Notes: a model not told the origin generated them from the sequence alone. 41,626 nt of DNA from Hymenobacter puniceus (GCF_014333525.1 NZ_JACSCX010000014.1:1-41626); one strand, 5' to 3'; positions 7,025 through 16,121 are shown, counted from the stretch's first letter. Numbers and translations: made by a program.

Positions 7025-9277
7025 ATGAAGCATTTCTTCTTTCTGCTGTTGCTGAATCTGAGTACGCTATTGGCAGCGCAGGGCCAGATAGGTAGCATCC
7101 GCGGGACGGTGCGGGCTGAGGGCAAAGTGGTACCATTTGCCAGCGTGGGCCTGAAAGGTAGCAGTATGGGCGCTTCGGCCGACGAAAACGGTGCGTTTGT
7201 GCTGCTGAAAGTGGCGCCCGGCAATTACCGGCTGGTGGCCAGCGCCGTGGGTTTCCAGCCAGCGGAGCGGAACGTGACGGTAACGGCCGATAAGCCTACG
7301 ACCGTGAATGTGGCCCTGACGCCGAGCAGCAGCGCGCTGGGCGAAGTGGTGGTGAGCGGCACGCTGGGCGAAGTTATCCGGAGCGAGTCGGCGGTGGCGG
7401 TGGAGCTGTACACGCCGCGCTACTTCCAGAAAAACCCCAGCCCCTGCCTGTTCGAGAACCTGACGATGGTAAACGGCGTGCGGCCCCAGCTGAACTGCAA
7501 CGTGTGCGGCACCGGCGACATCCACATCAACGGGCTGGAAGGTCCCTACACGATGGTGCTGATTGACGGTATGCCCATCGTCAGCTCGCTGAGCACGGTG
7601 TATGGCCTGAGCGGCATTCCGAGCAGCTTGGTGGAGCGGGTGGAAGTGGTGAAAGGCCCGGCCTCGACGCTTTACGGCTCGGAGGCAGTGGGCGGGCTCA
7701 TCAACGTCATTACCAAGAACCCGGCGAAAGCGCCCCGCTTTTCGGCGGATATTTTCGGCACCTCGCACCGCGACCTGAATGTGGATCTGGCTACGGCCGC
7801 CAAGGTGGGTACGGCCTCCACCCTGCTCAGCACCAACCTGTATGGCTACAACCAGCGCCGCGACGTGAACCAGGACGGTTTCACGGATGTGCCTACCCAG
7901 CAGCGGGTGTCGGTGTTCAACAAGTGGAGCTGGCAGCGGCCCGAGCAACGCGCCGCCAGTGTAGCGGCCCGCTACTACTACGAAGACCGGTTTGGCGGCC
8001 AGCTGGACTGGCGGCCTGAGTTTCGGGGCGGCGACAGTGTGTATGGCGAGAGTGTGTATACCAGCCGCTACGAACTGCTGGGCCAGTACCACTTGCTGGT
8101 GGCGGGCCAGAAGCTGCTGCTGAGCGGCTCCTTCAACCAGCACCGCCAGAACTCGGCCTACGGCACCACGCGCTACAACGCCACGCAGCGCGTGGGTTTC
8201 GGGCAGCTGACCTGGGCCAAAAGCCCCAGTATCCGGCACAACCTGCTGCTGGGCGCGGCTTTCCGCTCTACCTGGTACGACGACAACACGCCCGCCACGG
8301 GCACCGAAACCCGCAACCAGCCCGATTTGATTCACTTGCCCGGCGTGTTTGTGCAGGACGAGTTCCGACTCACGCCCGACGCCACCGTGCTGGCCGGCCT
8401 GCGCTACGACTACAACCCACGCCACGGCAGCATTGTCACGCCGCGCCTCAACTACAAGTGGGGCACCCTAGACGGCAGCCGCGTGCTGCGCGTGGGCGTG
8501 GGCAATGGCTACCGGGTGGTAAATTTGTTTACAGAGGACCACGCAGCGCTAACCGGCGCCCGCGAAGTAGTGGTACCCGAGGCGCTGCAGCCGGAGCGCA
8601 GCTGGAACGCCAACATCAACTACACCCGCTTCTTCACCACCAAAGCCGGCACGTTTTCGCTGGATGGCAGCGCGTTCTACACCTATTTCACCAACAAAAT
8701 CAGCCCCGATTACGACACCGACCCCAACCAGATTGTGTACCGCAACCTCGACGGCTACGCCATTTCGCGGGGAGTTTCGCTGAATACCGACGTCACGTTC
8801 AGCAAGCCCTTGAAGCTATTGGCCGGCATCACGCTGATGGACGTTTTTCGGAAAGAGCGGCCGGTAGATGGGGGTGCGCTTCGGCGGGTGGCACAGCTGC
8901 ACGCGCCGGTGTTTTCGGGTACGTATTCGGTTAGCTATACTTTCGCGCAGCTGGGCTTGTCGGTGGATTATACGGGGCAGGTGAACGGGCCCATGCAGTT
9001 GCCGGTGCAGCCCAACGACTTTCGGCCCGGCCGCTCGCCGTGGTTTTCGCTGCAGAACCTGCAGGCCACCAAGCGGCTGGGGCCACACCTGGAAGTGTAC
9101 GGCGGCGTGAAAAACCTGCTCGATTTCCTGCCCCGCCACGCGCTGCTGCGCGCCTTCGACCCGTTCGACAAAACCGTGGGCCAGGACAACCCGAACGGCT
9201 ACACCTTTGACACCAGCTACAACTTTGCGCCGCTGCAGGGCCGGCGCACGTTTCTGGGGCTGCGGTACAGTTTGTAG
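7025..9277 (+). CDS. TonB-dependent outer membrane receptor, putative metal or metallophore uptake
   Basis: 750 residues: signal peptide (1-18), carboxypeptidase-regulatory-like domain (about 22-98), plug (about 104-230) and a 22-strand barrel to the C-terminus, which ends in aromatic-rich strands (final L-R-Y-S-L). The plug contains V-L-I-D-G-M-P, R-V-E-V-V-K-G-P and S-E-A-V-G-G-L-I-N-V-I, all standard for the family. It also has cysteines C141, C158 and C161, the last two as CxxC, which is unusual for a plug. The receptor should import its ligand across the outer membrane using TonB energy. Sharing a metal-type operator with mntH suggests Mn or Fe as cargo; that is inference. There is no SusD partner, which argues against a glycan system. 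Confidence 0.88.
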   Translation: MKHFFFLLLLNLSTLLAAQGQIGSIRGTVRAEGKVVPFASVGLKGSSMGASADENGAFVLLKVAPGNYRLVASAVGFQPAERNVTVTADKPTTVNVALTPSSSALGEVVVSGTLGEVIRSESAVAVELYTPRYFQKNPSPCLFENLTMVNGVRPQLNCNVCGTGDIHINGLEGPYTMVLIDGMPIVSSLSTVYGLSGIPSSLVERVEVVKGPASTLYGSEAVGGLINVITKNPAKAPRFSADIFGTSHRDLNVDLATAAKVGTASTLLSTNLYGYNQRRDVNQDGFTDVPTQQRVSVFNKWSWQRPEQRAASVAARYYYEDRFGGQLDWRPEFRGGDSVYGESVYTSRYELLGQYHLLVAGQKLLLSGSFNQHRQNSAYGTTRYNATQRVGFGQLTWAKSPSIRHNLLLGAAFRSTWYDDNTPATGTETRNQPDLIHLPGVFVQDEFRLTPDATVLAGLRYDYNPRHGSIVTPRLNYKWGTLDGSRVLRVGVGNGYRVVNLFTEDHAALTGAREVVVPEALQPERSWNANINYTRFFTTKAGTFSLDGSAFYTYFTNKISPDYDTDPNQIVYRNLDGYAISRGVSLNTDVTFSKPLKLLAGITLMDVFRKERPVDGGALRRVAQLHAPVFSGTYSVSYTFAQLGLSVDYTGQVNGPMQLPVQPNDFRPGRSPWFSLQNLQATKRLGPHLEVYGGVKNLLDFLPRHALLRAFDPFDKTVGQDNPNGYTFDTSYNFAPLQGRRTFLGLRYSL

Positions 9278-9281
9278 AGCT

Positions 9282-9299
9282 AGGCAGGGAGGCCTGCCT
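9282..9299. terminator. Short hairpin after the TonB receptor gene
   Basis: AGGCAGG (9282-9288) pairs with CCTGCCT (9293-9299). No clean T run follows, so termination here is uncertain and read-through into the next gene is possible. Confidence 0.35.
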
Positions 9300-9362
9300 C
9301 GTTTAAAGGCTGCCTGTAGTACAAAGGGCTAACTTGCGCGGGCTGCGCTTTTCCCTGCCACT

Positions 9363-10208
9363 ATGCTGCTTACTCTCACGCTGGCCCTGGGCCTGACCGG
9401 GGCCCCAACTGCCCCCGATACGCTCAAACGCCCCGGCCAAACCAACGCTGCCACCACCGGCGAAACTCCGCAGCGGCAGCTACGCCCGCTCAATGCCGAC
9501 CGGCCCGGCGTGACGGAAAGCCCCAATACCATCGACCCCGGCCATTTTCAGCTGGAAACCGACCTCGTGCGGCTCATCAACAGCAAGCCGGGGCAGGAAA
9601 CCCGTTCCCGCACCTTGCGCCTGAACGCCTTTGCCATCCGGGCCGGCCTCACCGACCACACCGAGGTGCAGGTATTCGTGGACCCGTACACGGTGGAAAA
9701 GCAATGGGCACCCGGTGAGCCGATGGCGCGGAGCGCTGGTTTCGGCGACGTGGCCGTGCGCGTGAAGCACAATTTCATCGGCGACGATGACGAAACCGAG
9801 CCGCTGGTAGTGGCTGCCATCGGCTTCGTACGCCTGCCCACCGGTGGCAGCGAAGGCGCCGGCGGCTTTGAGTACGGCATTCTGGTGCCGGCCACCTACA
9901 ACTTTCAGCATGAGTGGCACCTCAGCGCCCAAGCTGCTTCGTTTCTGAGCTATGACCGTGACGCCAAGCAACACGCCGTGGAATTAGCGCCCTCTTTTGC
10001 CGTCGACCACGGCTTCAACGACTGGTTGGCCGCCTTCGCTGAATTTTCCACGCGCCGCAACCTGAAAACCCGGCAGTGGACTTCCGCTATCAACGTGGGT
10101 CCTATTTTCCACGTCAGTGAGCGGGTACAGCTGGACTTTGGCCGCCGCTTTGCCCTCAGCAGCAGCGCCGACCGAGAGTATTATCTGGGCTTCGTGATAG
10201 AGCGGTAA
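9363..10208 (+). CDS. Putative outer-membrane transporter (phenol-degradation MetA-like family)
   Basis: 281 residues. A short signal-like N-terminus (M-L-L-T-L-T-L-A-L-G-L) is followed by a low-complexity segment and then the motif L-N-A-D-R-P-G-V-T-E-S-P, characteristic of Bacteroidota proteins annotated as transporters in the MetA-pathway-of-phenol-degradation family. Alternating hydrophobic and polar residues through the rest suggest an outer-membrane beta-barrel. The substrate is unknown; the family name should not be read as evidence for phenol metabolism. It begins 85 nt after the TonB receptor on the same strand, so the two may share a transcript. Confidence 0.75.
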   Translation: MLLTLTLALGLTGAPTAPDTLKRPGQTNAATTGETPQRQLRPLNADRPGVTESPNTIDPGHFQLETDLVRLINSKPGQETRSRTLRLNAFAIRAGLTDHTEVQVFVDPYTVEKQWAPGEPMARSAGFGDVAVRVKHNFIGDDDETEPLVVAAIGFVRLPTGGSEGAGGFEYGILVPATYNFQHEWHLSAQAASFLSYDRDAKQHAVELAPSFAVDHGFNDWLAAFAEFSTRRNLKTRQWTSAINVGPIFHVSERVQLDFGRRFALSSSADREYYLGFVIER

Positions 10209-10211
10209 GTA

Positions 10212-10277
10212 GTTTTAGTTGCTGGCTGTCAGCGAGAAAAAAACCAACAACCGACAACTACCTACTGACAACTAAAC
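10212..10277. repeat. Intergenic imperfect palindrome between convergent genes
   Basis: GTTTTAGTTG (10212-10221) faces CAACTAAAC (10269-10277), with further partial repeats of the type GACAACTA inside. The stop codon (TAG) of the DUF1501 gene on the minus strand lies in the right arm. There is no T tract of terminator type. Confidence 0.5.
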
Positions 10278-11483
10278 CAGCCCTTTCAGGCGCTCGAACT
10301 GGCTGCCGAGGATAGCCTTGTCGTCGGCTTCCAGCCAATCGTGGAGGACGGTGGCATAGAGGCTGCGGAAGTCCAGCTGGTGGCGCAGGTCGCCTTCGAG
10401 CAGGTTTTGCAGGTCGGGGGCGTTGTTGAGGACGCCTTTCTGCTTGAGGCCGCCGCCCAGCAGCAGCACGTTGTTGGCGGTGCCGTGGTCGGTGCCGTTG
10501 CTGGCATTCTGGCTCACGCGCCGCCCAAACTCCGAAAACACCAGCACCAGCGTGTCGTCGAAATTGCCGGCCTTCTGCAGATCCTCGGCAAAAGAGCCCA
10601 AGCCTTCCGACAAATCACCAAGCAGCTTGCCCTGCTGCTCCTGCTGCCGCACGTGCGTGTCGAAGCCCGTGAGCGACACGTAGAACACGCGTGAGCCGAC
10701 GCCGGAATTAATCAGTTCGGCAGTGGTTTTGAGGTTGCGGCCAAACTCGCTGTTCGGGTACGCCACCGCCGACTTATACACCTTGCTGGTCTGGTACAGA
10801 TAGTCGGCCGACGACGAGGTTTCGGCCAGCGTCTTGTAGAGGTAATCCAGCTCCGACACTGCACCAGCGGGCTGCTGACGGCTCACCTGCGCAATAAACT
10901 GGTTCTGGGTCAGCTGATGAAACTTACCCGGATTTTTCAGCGCCAGCCCCTTGCGCAGGTCGCCCTTCATGGCCAAACTCAGCGTGTCGTCTACCTCCAG
11001 GCCGTTGTAGGCGGTGGGGCAGCTGGGGCAGTTCGAGTCGAGGTAGCGGCCGAGCCAGCCGGTGCTCAGGTACTCATCGGAAGCCGAGCCACTCTGCCAG
11101 ATATCCATCGAGCGGAAGTGCGACCGGTCGGGGTTGGGGTAGCCCACGGAGTTGAGCACAGCCACGTGGCCCTGGTCGTAGAGGCCTTTGAGGCGCGTCA
11201 TGGCTGGGTTGAAGCCCAGGTCTTTGTCGAGGGCCAGGATGCCGCTCTGCTCCCGGATACCGAGCGTAGGGCGAGCCTTGTAGTATAGGTCGTTGCGGTA
11301 CGGAATAACGGTATTGAGGCCGTCGTTGCCGCCGCCGAGCTGCACCACTACCAGCCGACGGCCGCGGGCGTCGCGCAGGTCTTTGAGGCCCTGGCGGTCC
11401 AGCGCGTGCAGAAACGAGGGCACAAACAGCAGGCTGCTGGCCAGCACGGAGGTTTTGAGGAAGTCGCGGCGGGTGGTAGACAT
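10272..11483 (-). CDS. DUF1501 domain-containing protein, Tat-exported
   Basis: 403 residues beginning M-S-T-T-R-R-D-F-L-K, a canonical twin-arginine signal with a hydrophobic stretch after it, so it is exported folded. The body shows DUF1501 (sulfatase-like) landmarks: V-V-V-Q-L-G-G-G-N-D-G-L-N near residue 47, N-S-V-G-Y-P-N-P-D-R-S-H-F-R-S-M-D-I-W, and V-F-S-E-F-G-R-R-V and D-H-G-T-A-N-N-V-L-L-L-G-G towards the end, which recall metal-binding positions of the alkaline phosphatase superfamily. The biochemical role is not known. It lies downstream of a DUF1800 gene on the same strand, a pairing common in Bacteroidota, and a long palindrome separates the two. Confidence 0.88.
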   Translation of the reverse strand: MSTTRRDFLKTSVLASSLLFVPSFLHALDRQGLKDLRDARGRRLVVVQLGGGNDGLNTVIPYRNDLYYKARPTLGIREQSGILALDKDLGFNPAMTRLKGLYDQGHVAVLNSVGYPNPDRSHFRSMDIWQSGSASDEYLSTGWLGRYLDSNCPSCPTAYNGLEVDDTLSLAMKGDLRKGLALKNPGKFHQLTQNQFIAQVSRQQPAGAVSELDYLYKTLAETSSSADYLYQTSKVYKSAVAYPNSEFGRNLKTTAELINSGVGSRVFYVSLTGFDTHVRQQEQQGKLLGDLSEGLGSFAEDLQKAGNFDDTLVLVFSEFGRRVSQNASNGTDHGTANNVLLLGGGLKQKGVLNNAPDLQNLLEGDLRHQLDFRSLYATVLHDWLEADDKAILGSQFERLKGLV

Positions 11484-11498
11484 ATTCTATTACGTTTG

Positions 11499-11590
11499 GT
11501 CATGCTGAGCTTGCCGAAGCATCTCTACCGCTTCGTTGCAGTAGCAACTGATTACCCTCAGTAGAGATGCTTCGGCAAGCTCAGCATGAC
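11499..11590. repeat. Perfect 30-bp inverted repeat (GTCATGCTGAGC family)
   Basis: Arms 11499-11528 and 11561-11590 are perfect inverted copies of a 30-bp sequence beginning GTCATGCTGAGCTTGCCG, with a 32-nt loop. Related but degenerate copies occur at the right end of the window (41457-41618), so this is a dispersed element. It sits inside the DUF1800-DUF1501 gap. Confidence 0.85.
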
Positions 11591-11621
11591 GTTCATTACA
11601 AATGCTTTTCAGCACATAAGT

Positions 11622-13196
11622 CTACATCAGCTGATATTCCGGCAAGCTCAGCAAGCTGGTCACCATAGTGCGGAGGCGGCCTTCGGCGGGGGCTTTGTCG
11701 GCGGCTTGCTGAATGACGGTTAGATTTTCGGGGCGAATGGGCGCCTGTAGAACGAAGCGGCTGAGCGCGGCGGCTTGCTGTGGGGGCGGCGTTTTGGACA
11801 GTAGCGCCTGCACCGGTGCCAACTTCACAGTGGTTTTCACCTGCTGCTGAAACGTGCGCTCGGCTTTGCTTAGGTTGGGCGCAATGTCGTTTTCGTCTTG
11901 TTTGAGCGCCACATTGAACTCGGCGTTTTTAAGCAGCACCGAGGGCAGCTGCAGCCGGTACAGCAGCGACGACGAGTCAATCCAGTTGCGGCCGCCGGGC
12001 CAGCCGGCCACGTTCGGCGGCTGAAACAGCGTCTGGCCCAGTGCCTTCTGAAACACAATCAGCGGCCTGTCGTCCACCAATTGCAGGCCCATAGTGCGCT
12101 TGATGCCGGCCAGCAGCTCCACCGGCGACTTGATGCGCGTGCCCACGTTGGCGGGCTCGTAAAACCACTGCGCCGAAAACATCTGCTCCAGCAATGCGTT
12201 GATGTCATAGCCACTCTTGAAGAACGCCTGCGCCATCGGCTGAATGTGGGCGGGGTTGGGTGTGTCGTTCACGAAGAAGCGGTAGAGCTTGGTGGCAATG
12301 AACTCGGCCGTGCGCGGCTGCTCCAGAATGATGGCCAGCACCTGCTCGCCGGTGAAATTGCCGGTGCGCCCCAGGAAGGTTTTGGGGCCGTCATCGTGCT
12401 GGTTCTGACGGAATACGAACTCGCCCTGGGCATTGTAGCCCCAGCCGGTAAAGGCGCGGGCGGCTTCCTTCACGTCGGTTTCCGAGTAGTTGCCGCGGCC
12501 CAGCGTGAACAGCTCCATCACCTCGCGGGCGAAGTTTTCGTTGGGGCGCTGCTTGCGGTTTTGCTGATTGTTGAGAAACTGCAGCATAGCCGGCTCCTTG
12601 CTCACGGCCAGCAATAAGTCAGAAAACTTGCCCAGCGCGAGTTGTCGGATGGTATTGTTGAGGTGCAGGGCCGCATCGGGGCGGCGCACGCGGCAGGCAA
12701 AGTGCCCGTGCCAAAAGAACGTCAGCTTCTCCCGCAATTGCGCTGGTGAAGTAGCCATGCGGGTAAGCCAGCCAGTATTCATGGCGTAAAAAGCCTGCTG
12801 AATGCTCTGGTTCTGCATTTTCCGCTGTTGTGCGCTCATGTCCTGGCGGCGCAGTAGCGGCGGCTGTGAGCGTCCCTTCTGCTGATTCGCCAGCGCCGAG
12901 CGCACCGGCAGCGCCGTCACGGGCACTTCCATTTCGGCACCCATAGTCGTCTGGTCGGGTGTGGTTACCATGCCCGACTGCGGCTTGCCGGCAGCCGGCG
13001 CCACCGGCCGAAATTGGGTTAGCGGCTCGGTATAGCGCATTTGCGGGCTGTCGAGCAGCTCCACTTTTTCGGAGTTGCGCAGCAGCTGGCGCAACGCCTT
13101 GCGGGGCGTGAAGCCGGCCGCCACATCCTCAGGCCGCGGCCCGAACCCAGCCCGCCAGTACAAGTGCTGAAGCTGTTGTTGCGTCGTCAGAGTCAT
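11622..13196 (-). CDS. DUF1800 domain-containing protein
   Basis: 524 residues. It opens with L-Y-W-R-A-G-F-G-P, a typical DUF1800 beginning, and includes F-F-W-H-G-H-F-A, N-E-N-F-A-R-E-V-M-E-L-F-T-L-G, A-R-A-F-T-G-W and P-N-V-A-G-W-P-G-G, which are family landmarks. No signal peptide is evident. The biochemical function of the family is unknown; it is usually encoded next to DUF1501, as here. The C-terminal part (after about residue 430) is Gln/Ala/Pro-rich and less conserved. It probably starts a leftward two-gene unit with the DUF1501 gene. Confidence 0.88.
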   Translation of the reverse strand: MTLTTQQQLQHLYWRAGFGPRPEDVAAGFTPRKALRQLLRNSEKVELLDSPQMRYTEPLTQFRPVAPAAGKPQSGMVTTPDQTTMGAEMEVPVTALPVRSALANQQKGRSQPPLLRRQDMSAQQRKMQNQSIQQAFYAMNTGWLTRMATSPAQLREKLTFFWHGHFACRVRRPDAALHLNNTIRQLALGKFSDLLLAVSKEPAMLQFLNNQQNRKQRPNENFAREVMELFTLGRGNYSETDVKEAARAFTGWGYNAQGEFVFRQNQHDDGPKTFLGRTGNFTGEQVLAIILEQPRTAEFIATKLYRFFVNDTPNPAHIQPMAQAFFKSGYDINALLEQMFSAQWFYEPANVGTRIKSPVELLAGIKRTMGLQLVDDRPLIVFQKALGQTLFQPPNVAGWPGGRNWIDSSSLLYRLQLPSVLLKNAEFNVALKQDENDIAPNLSKAERTFQQQVKTTVKLAPVQALLSKTPPPQQAAALSRFVLQAPIRPENLTVIQQAADKAPAEGRLRTMVTSLLSLPEYQLM

Positions 13197-13232
13197 GATA
13201 GTTGGACGCAGAGTATGGCAGCAGGTTTAATG

Positions 13233-13405
13233 CTGTCATTGCGAGGCCGAAAGCCGTGGCAATCCTTCCTCTAAAAGATGTGAGCTTCAATTAAGCGACA
13301 AGCGCTCTGGCAGTATACTAACCTACCGCTGGAAAGCTTGTCGGTAAGGGTTGCTTGGCTCAGAGAAAGGAAAGATTGCCACGGCCTTCGGCCTCGCAAT
13401 GACAG
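13233..13405. repeat. Long intergenic inverted repeat (GTCATTGCGAGGCC family)
   Basis: Arms 13233-13269 and 13369-13405 match at 35 of 37 positions as inverted copies, beginning CTGTCATTGCGAGGCC. The 99-nt centre is less structured. It fills most of the 220-bp gap between the lamin-tail and DUF1800 genes and carries no ORF. Confidence 0.85.
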
Positions 13406-13416
13406 CTTAGGTGCGC

Positions 13417-16038
13417 TTAGAATCTAGCGCCCAGCACCACCGTTTTGCGGTATTGCTGCTTGCTGCCGCCGTTGGGTTTGAACAGCTCAATCTGCAGCAC
13501 ATAGTAGCCGATGGCCGCTTTCTGGCCTTTATCCGTGAGGCCGTCCCACTGGAAAAAGCCAGTGGTAGCCAGCGTCTCGTTGCGGGCCAGGCGGCGCGTG
13601 AGGCGGCCCTGCGCATCATACACATTCACGCTGCCCGCGTAGCCGGGGCCATCAAGCTGGTAGTTGAGGGTAGTGAAATCCTGCTGGCCGTCCTCGTCGG
13701 GCGTGAAAACCTCGGGCACCACGCTGAACTGCTGGTTGCCGGCCGCAGCGTCCTGCTGCTGGGAATTAGGGCGGCCGGGCGTGGCATAGCCCGCACTGCT
13801 GGCCGCCGAATGGAAGTTGCTGGCCGTACTCGGCCCCGCGGCCCGAATCCGCTCCAACGACACGCCATTCACATCATCGAGCAAGCGCAAATGCTGGTCG
13901 GCGTTGTAAGCGAAACGGTCCAGCCGGCGTCCCTGGTTGTCGAACAGCGCCACAATGCCGGCATCATCCGGGAAAGTAGGAAAGGCAGACATAGCCAGGA
14001 AGGCAGCCGGGTCGGAGCTGGTGGGATACTCGCGCTGCACGATGTCGGGGCGGGTGGTGAGCAGCAGCAGCTGGCCGGGCGCCAGCACGTAGGGCCCGGC
14101 GCTGACAGCCTCCGCGTCGGCGGTGCTGTCGGGGCGAATATTGGCCAACTGCCAGCCCTGCACGTCGAGGTACTTGCCAGAGCGGTTGAGCAGTTCCACA
14201 AAATCCACGGCGCTGGTGCGCGGGTTGAACAGGATTTCGTTGACCACCACGTCGCCAGCCGCTACGGGCGAGGGCAGCCCGAACGTAGCTGAGGTAGCCG
14301 GGCCGGCGGCATTGCCCACGCAGTCGAGGGCGCGCTGCACGGTCAAGGTCAAGGGTTGGCTGGCTTGTAGCGCCGTGGCCAGTGTGAGGTCTACCACCCG
14401 GAAATCGGGTGAGACGGGTGCGGCGCGTGTGACGGCCGTAGTGGGCGTGAGCGTGTAAAGCGCAGGGTTGGCAGCCGTCAGGCTATCGAGTTTTTCCCCA
14501 AAAAACAGCCGCACAGTGGTAGAATTGAGAGCCAGAGCGCGCAGCAAAACCGGGGCCGTACGGTCGGGGTTAATGGCACGCACGGAATTAGCGCGGCCGG
14601 GCGTGCCGCCGCGGGCGTCGGTGCTGGCCGTCCAGTTTTCGATGCCCGCGCAGGGGTTGGCCGTATCCACCATTTCCAGGCTCCAGCCGCCGTCTTTTTT
14701 GCGGCTGTCTTTGTACCAGGTGTCAGAATAGCTGATTTCAAACAGTGTGCGGCCGGTGCGGGTGCGCAGTAGCAGCTGGTCGCCGGCATTGCTGAGGCTG
14801 GGGAAATTACTCAGCCCGAACACCTTGCCGAAGGTTGCAAACAACGGGGCCCGCGTGCTGCCACACACCACAGCATACTCACCGGGCAGCAGCGTCGCGC
14901 CGGCCGGAAACACCGCCGGATTACCCGTCTGGCCTGGTTTGAGCAGCTGCACACCCGCCAGATCCAGCACAGCCGTGGCCGAGGGATTGTGGATTTCCAG
15001 GTACTCCGAGGCCGGCAGCCCCACCACCGGCGTCTCATCAGCCATGATTTCAGTGATGAGCACCTGGCTGAAGGCTGGGGCCACAGCCGTACCGCTGTAG
15101 CTGAACGTGGCTGTGAGCGGGCCGGCAGCGGTGTTGCCGTAGAGGTCAGCCACGTTGCGGGCTTCCACAGTATTGCTGCCCAGCGGCAACGGCCCGGCCA
15201 GCGTCAGGTGCACGATAGTTGGGTCGGTGGCGTCGCGCAGGGCGGCCGTTACGGCGGGCGCGCCGGCCCCCGTCAGCCGGTAGCTAGCGGCGTTCTGCGT
15301 AGCCGACACCGGCTCATTGAACGTAACATCAAGCTGCTGCGGGCCAGTGACACCGGCGATGATGGCGCGGGGCGGCGCCGTATCCGTCACACGGAAATCA
15401 TCGAAGGAAAATGCCCGGTTGTTGGCCGATGAGTACGTCAGATACACCCCAAACCAGGCGCCGCGCTGGTACGTAGCATCAGAGGCCGTGCCTTCGCTCA
15501 CATAGCTGGTGCCACCCGTCAGGTCGCGTTCCAGCGTCCAGACGTCGGCGACGGAGCGCGTAACGCGCACCCGCACGGGGTTGTTGGTGGCCGAGCTGAG
15601 CGTAGCATCAGCACCGTTGATGACGTAGGCGGGGCTGCCGGTGGCGTCTTTACGGAACAGGGCCACTTCATCGGGGGTGCCGCCGAGGCGCACGAAGTAG
15701 CCGCGGTTGCCGGTGGCTTTCAGGTCGGATTGCTCGGCTACCAGCCACACGTCGGCATAGTTGCCGCTGCTAGTCGCCAGCCGCAGATTCGCCCAGAACT
15801 CCCAGGTGGTGCCGCCCGTGGCGGCCTGGCACGGCGTGGCGAGTTGCAGCTGGGTGCCAGTAACAGTGGGGCCATTGCTTTGCAGCTGCTGGTTAGCTAC
15901 CTGAAAGCTGGCGGCGTCGCCGGTCCAGGCGGGGTTTTGGGTGAAGTCGCCGTCGGTAAAGGAATCGGTAAGCTGGGCTGCCGCCGTGAAAGGGCTTAGC
16001 AGCAATAACAGTAGCAGTTTTTTCACGGGCACTAGCAT
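13417..16038 (-). CDS. Secreted multidomain protein with two lamin-tail domains
   Basis: 873 residues from the ATG at 16038, just ahead of a K-K-L-L-L-L-L-L-L signal peptide. Order: a lectin/laminin-G-like region (about 25-215), a SbsA-type Ig-like domain (about 220-310), a lamin-tail domain (I-T-E-I-M-A-D-E, about 325-465), a second Ig-like domain (about 475-570), a second lamin-tail domain (V-V-N-E-I-L-F-N-P, about 585-720) and a C-terminal gliding-motility/FlgD-like Ig domain containing F-T-P-D-E-D-G-Q-Q-D-F. The final domain is the kind used as a sorting or anchoring module in Bacteroidota, so surface display or release through type IX secretion is likely. The lamin-tail domains suggest binding or structural roles. 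It lies upstream of DUF1800-DUF1501 on the same strand. Confidence 0.82.
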   Translation of the reverse strand: MLVPVKKLLLLLLLSPFTAAAQLTDSFTDGDFTQNPAWTGDAASFQVANQQLQSNGPTVTGTQLQLATPCQAATGGTTWEFWANLRLATSSGNYADVWLVAEQSDLKATGNRGYFVRLGGTPDEVALFRKDATGSPAYVINGADATLSSATNNPVRVRVTRSVADVWTLERDLTGGTSYVSEGTASDATYQRGAWFGVYLTYSSANNRAFSFDDFRVTDTAPPRAIIAGVTGPQQLDVTFNEPVSATQNAASYRLTGAGAPAVTAALRDATDPTIVHLTLAGPLPLGSNTVEARNVADLYGNTAAGPLTATFSYSGTAVAPAFSQVLITEIMADETPVVGLPASEYLEIHNPSATAVLDLAGVQLLKPGQTGNPAVFPAGATLLPGEYAVVCGSTRAPLFATFGKVFGLSNFPSLSNAGDQLLLRTRTGRTLFEISYSDTWYKDSRKKDGGWSLEMVDTANPCAGIENWTASTDARGGTPGRANSVRAINPDRTAPVLLRALALNSTTVRLFFGEKLDSLTAANPALYTLTPTTAVTRAAPVSPDFRVVDLTLATALQASQPLTLTVQRALDCVGNAAGPATSATFGLPSPVAAGDVVVNEILFNPRTSAVDFVELLNRSGKYLDVQGWQLANIRPDSTADAEAVSAGPYVLAPGQLLLLTTRPDIVQREYPTSSDPAAFLAMSAFPTFPDDAGIVALFDNQGRRLDRFAYNADQHLRLLDDVNGVSLERIRAAGPSTASNFHSAASSAGYATPGRPNSQQQDAAAGNQQFSVVPEVFTPDEDGQQDFTTLNYQLDGPGYAGSVNVYDAQGRLTRRLARNETLATTGFFQWDGLTDKGQKAAIGYYVLQIELFKPNGGSKQQYRKTVVLGARF

Positions 16039-16093
16039 CAGGAAAGCAGGCAACGCCCGCCAGGTAGAAGTATGGCATGAAAGATAACCGCTT

Positions 16094-16101
16094 TACCTTT
16101 A
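16094..16101 (+). promoter_or_regulatory. Near-consensus -7 element of asd
   Basis: TACCTTTA differs from TAnnTTTG only in the last base and lies 20 nt before the preferred asd ATG. No good -33 element was identified. Confidence 0.35.
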
Positions 16102-16121
16102 CGCCCTAATCCTTGATGCAC

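Noticed and set aside
7067..8425. 452-residue open frame on the minus strand
   Set aside because: It lies wholly inside the TonB receptor gene in the opposite sense, with His/Gln/Val-rich composition typical of the antisense of GC-rich coding DNA.
9363..10208. Phenol degradation role from the family name
   Set aside because: No catabolic enzymes are nearby; the family label only reflects distant barrel similarity.
11499..13405. CRISPR-like repeats
   Set aside because: The repeats are inverted pairs with no regular direct spacing and there are no cas genes.
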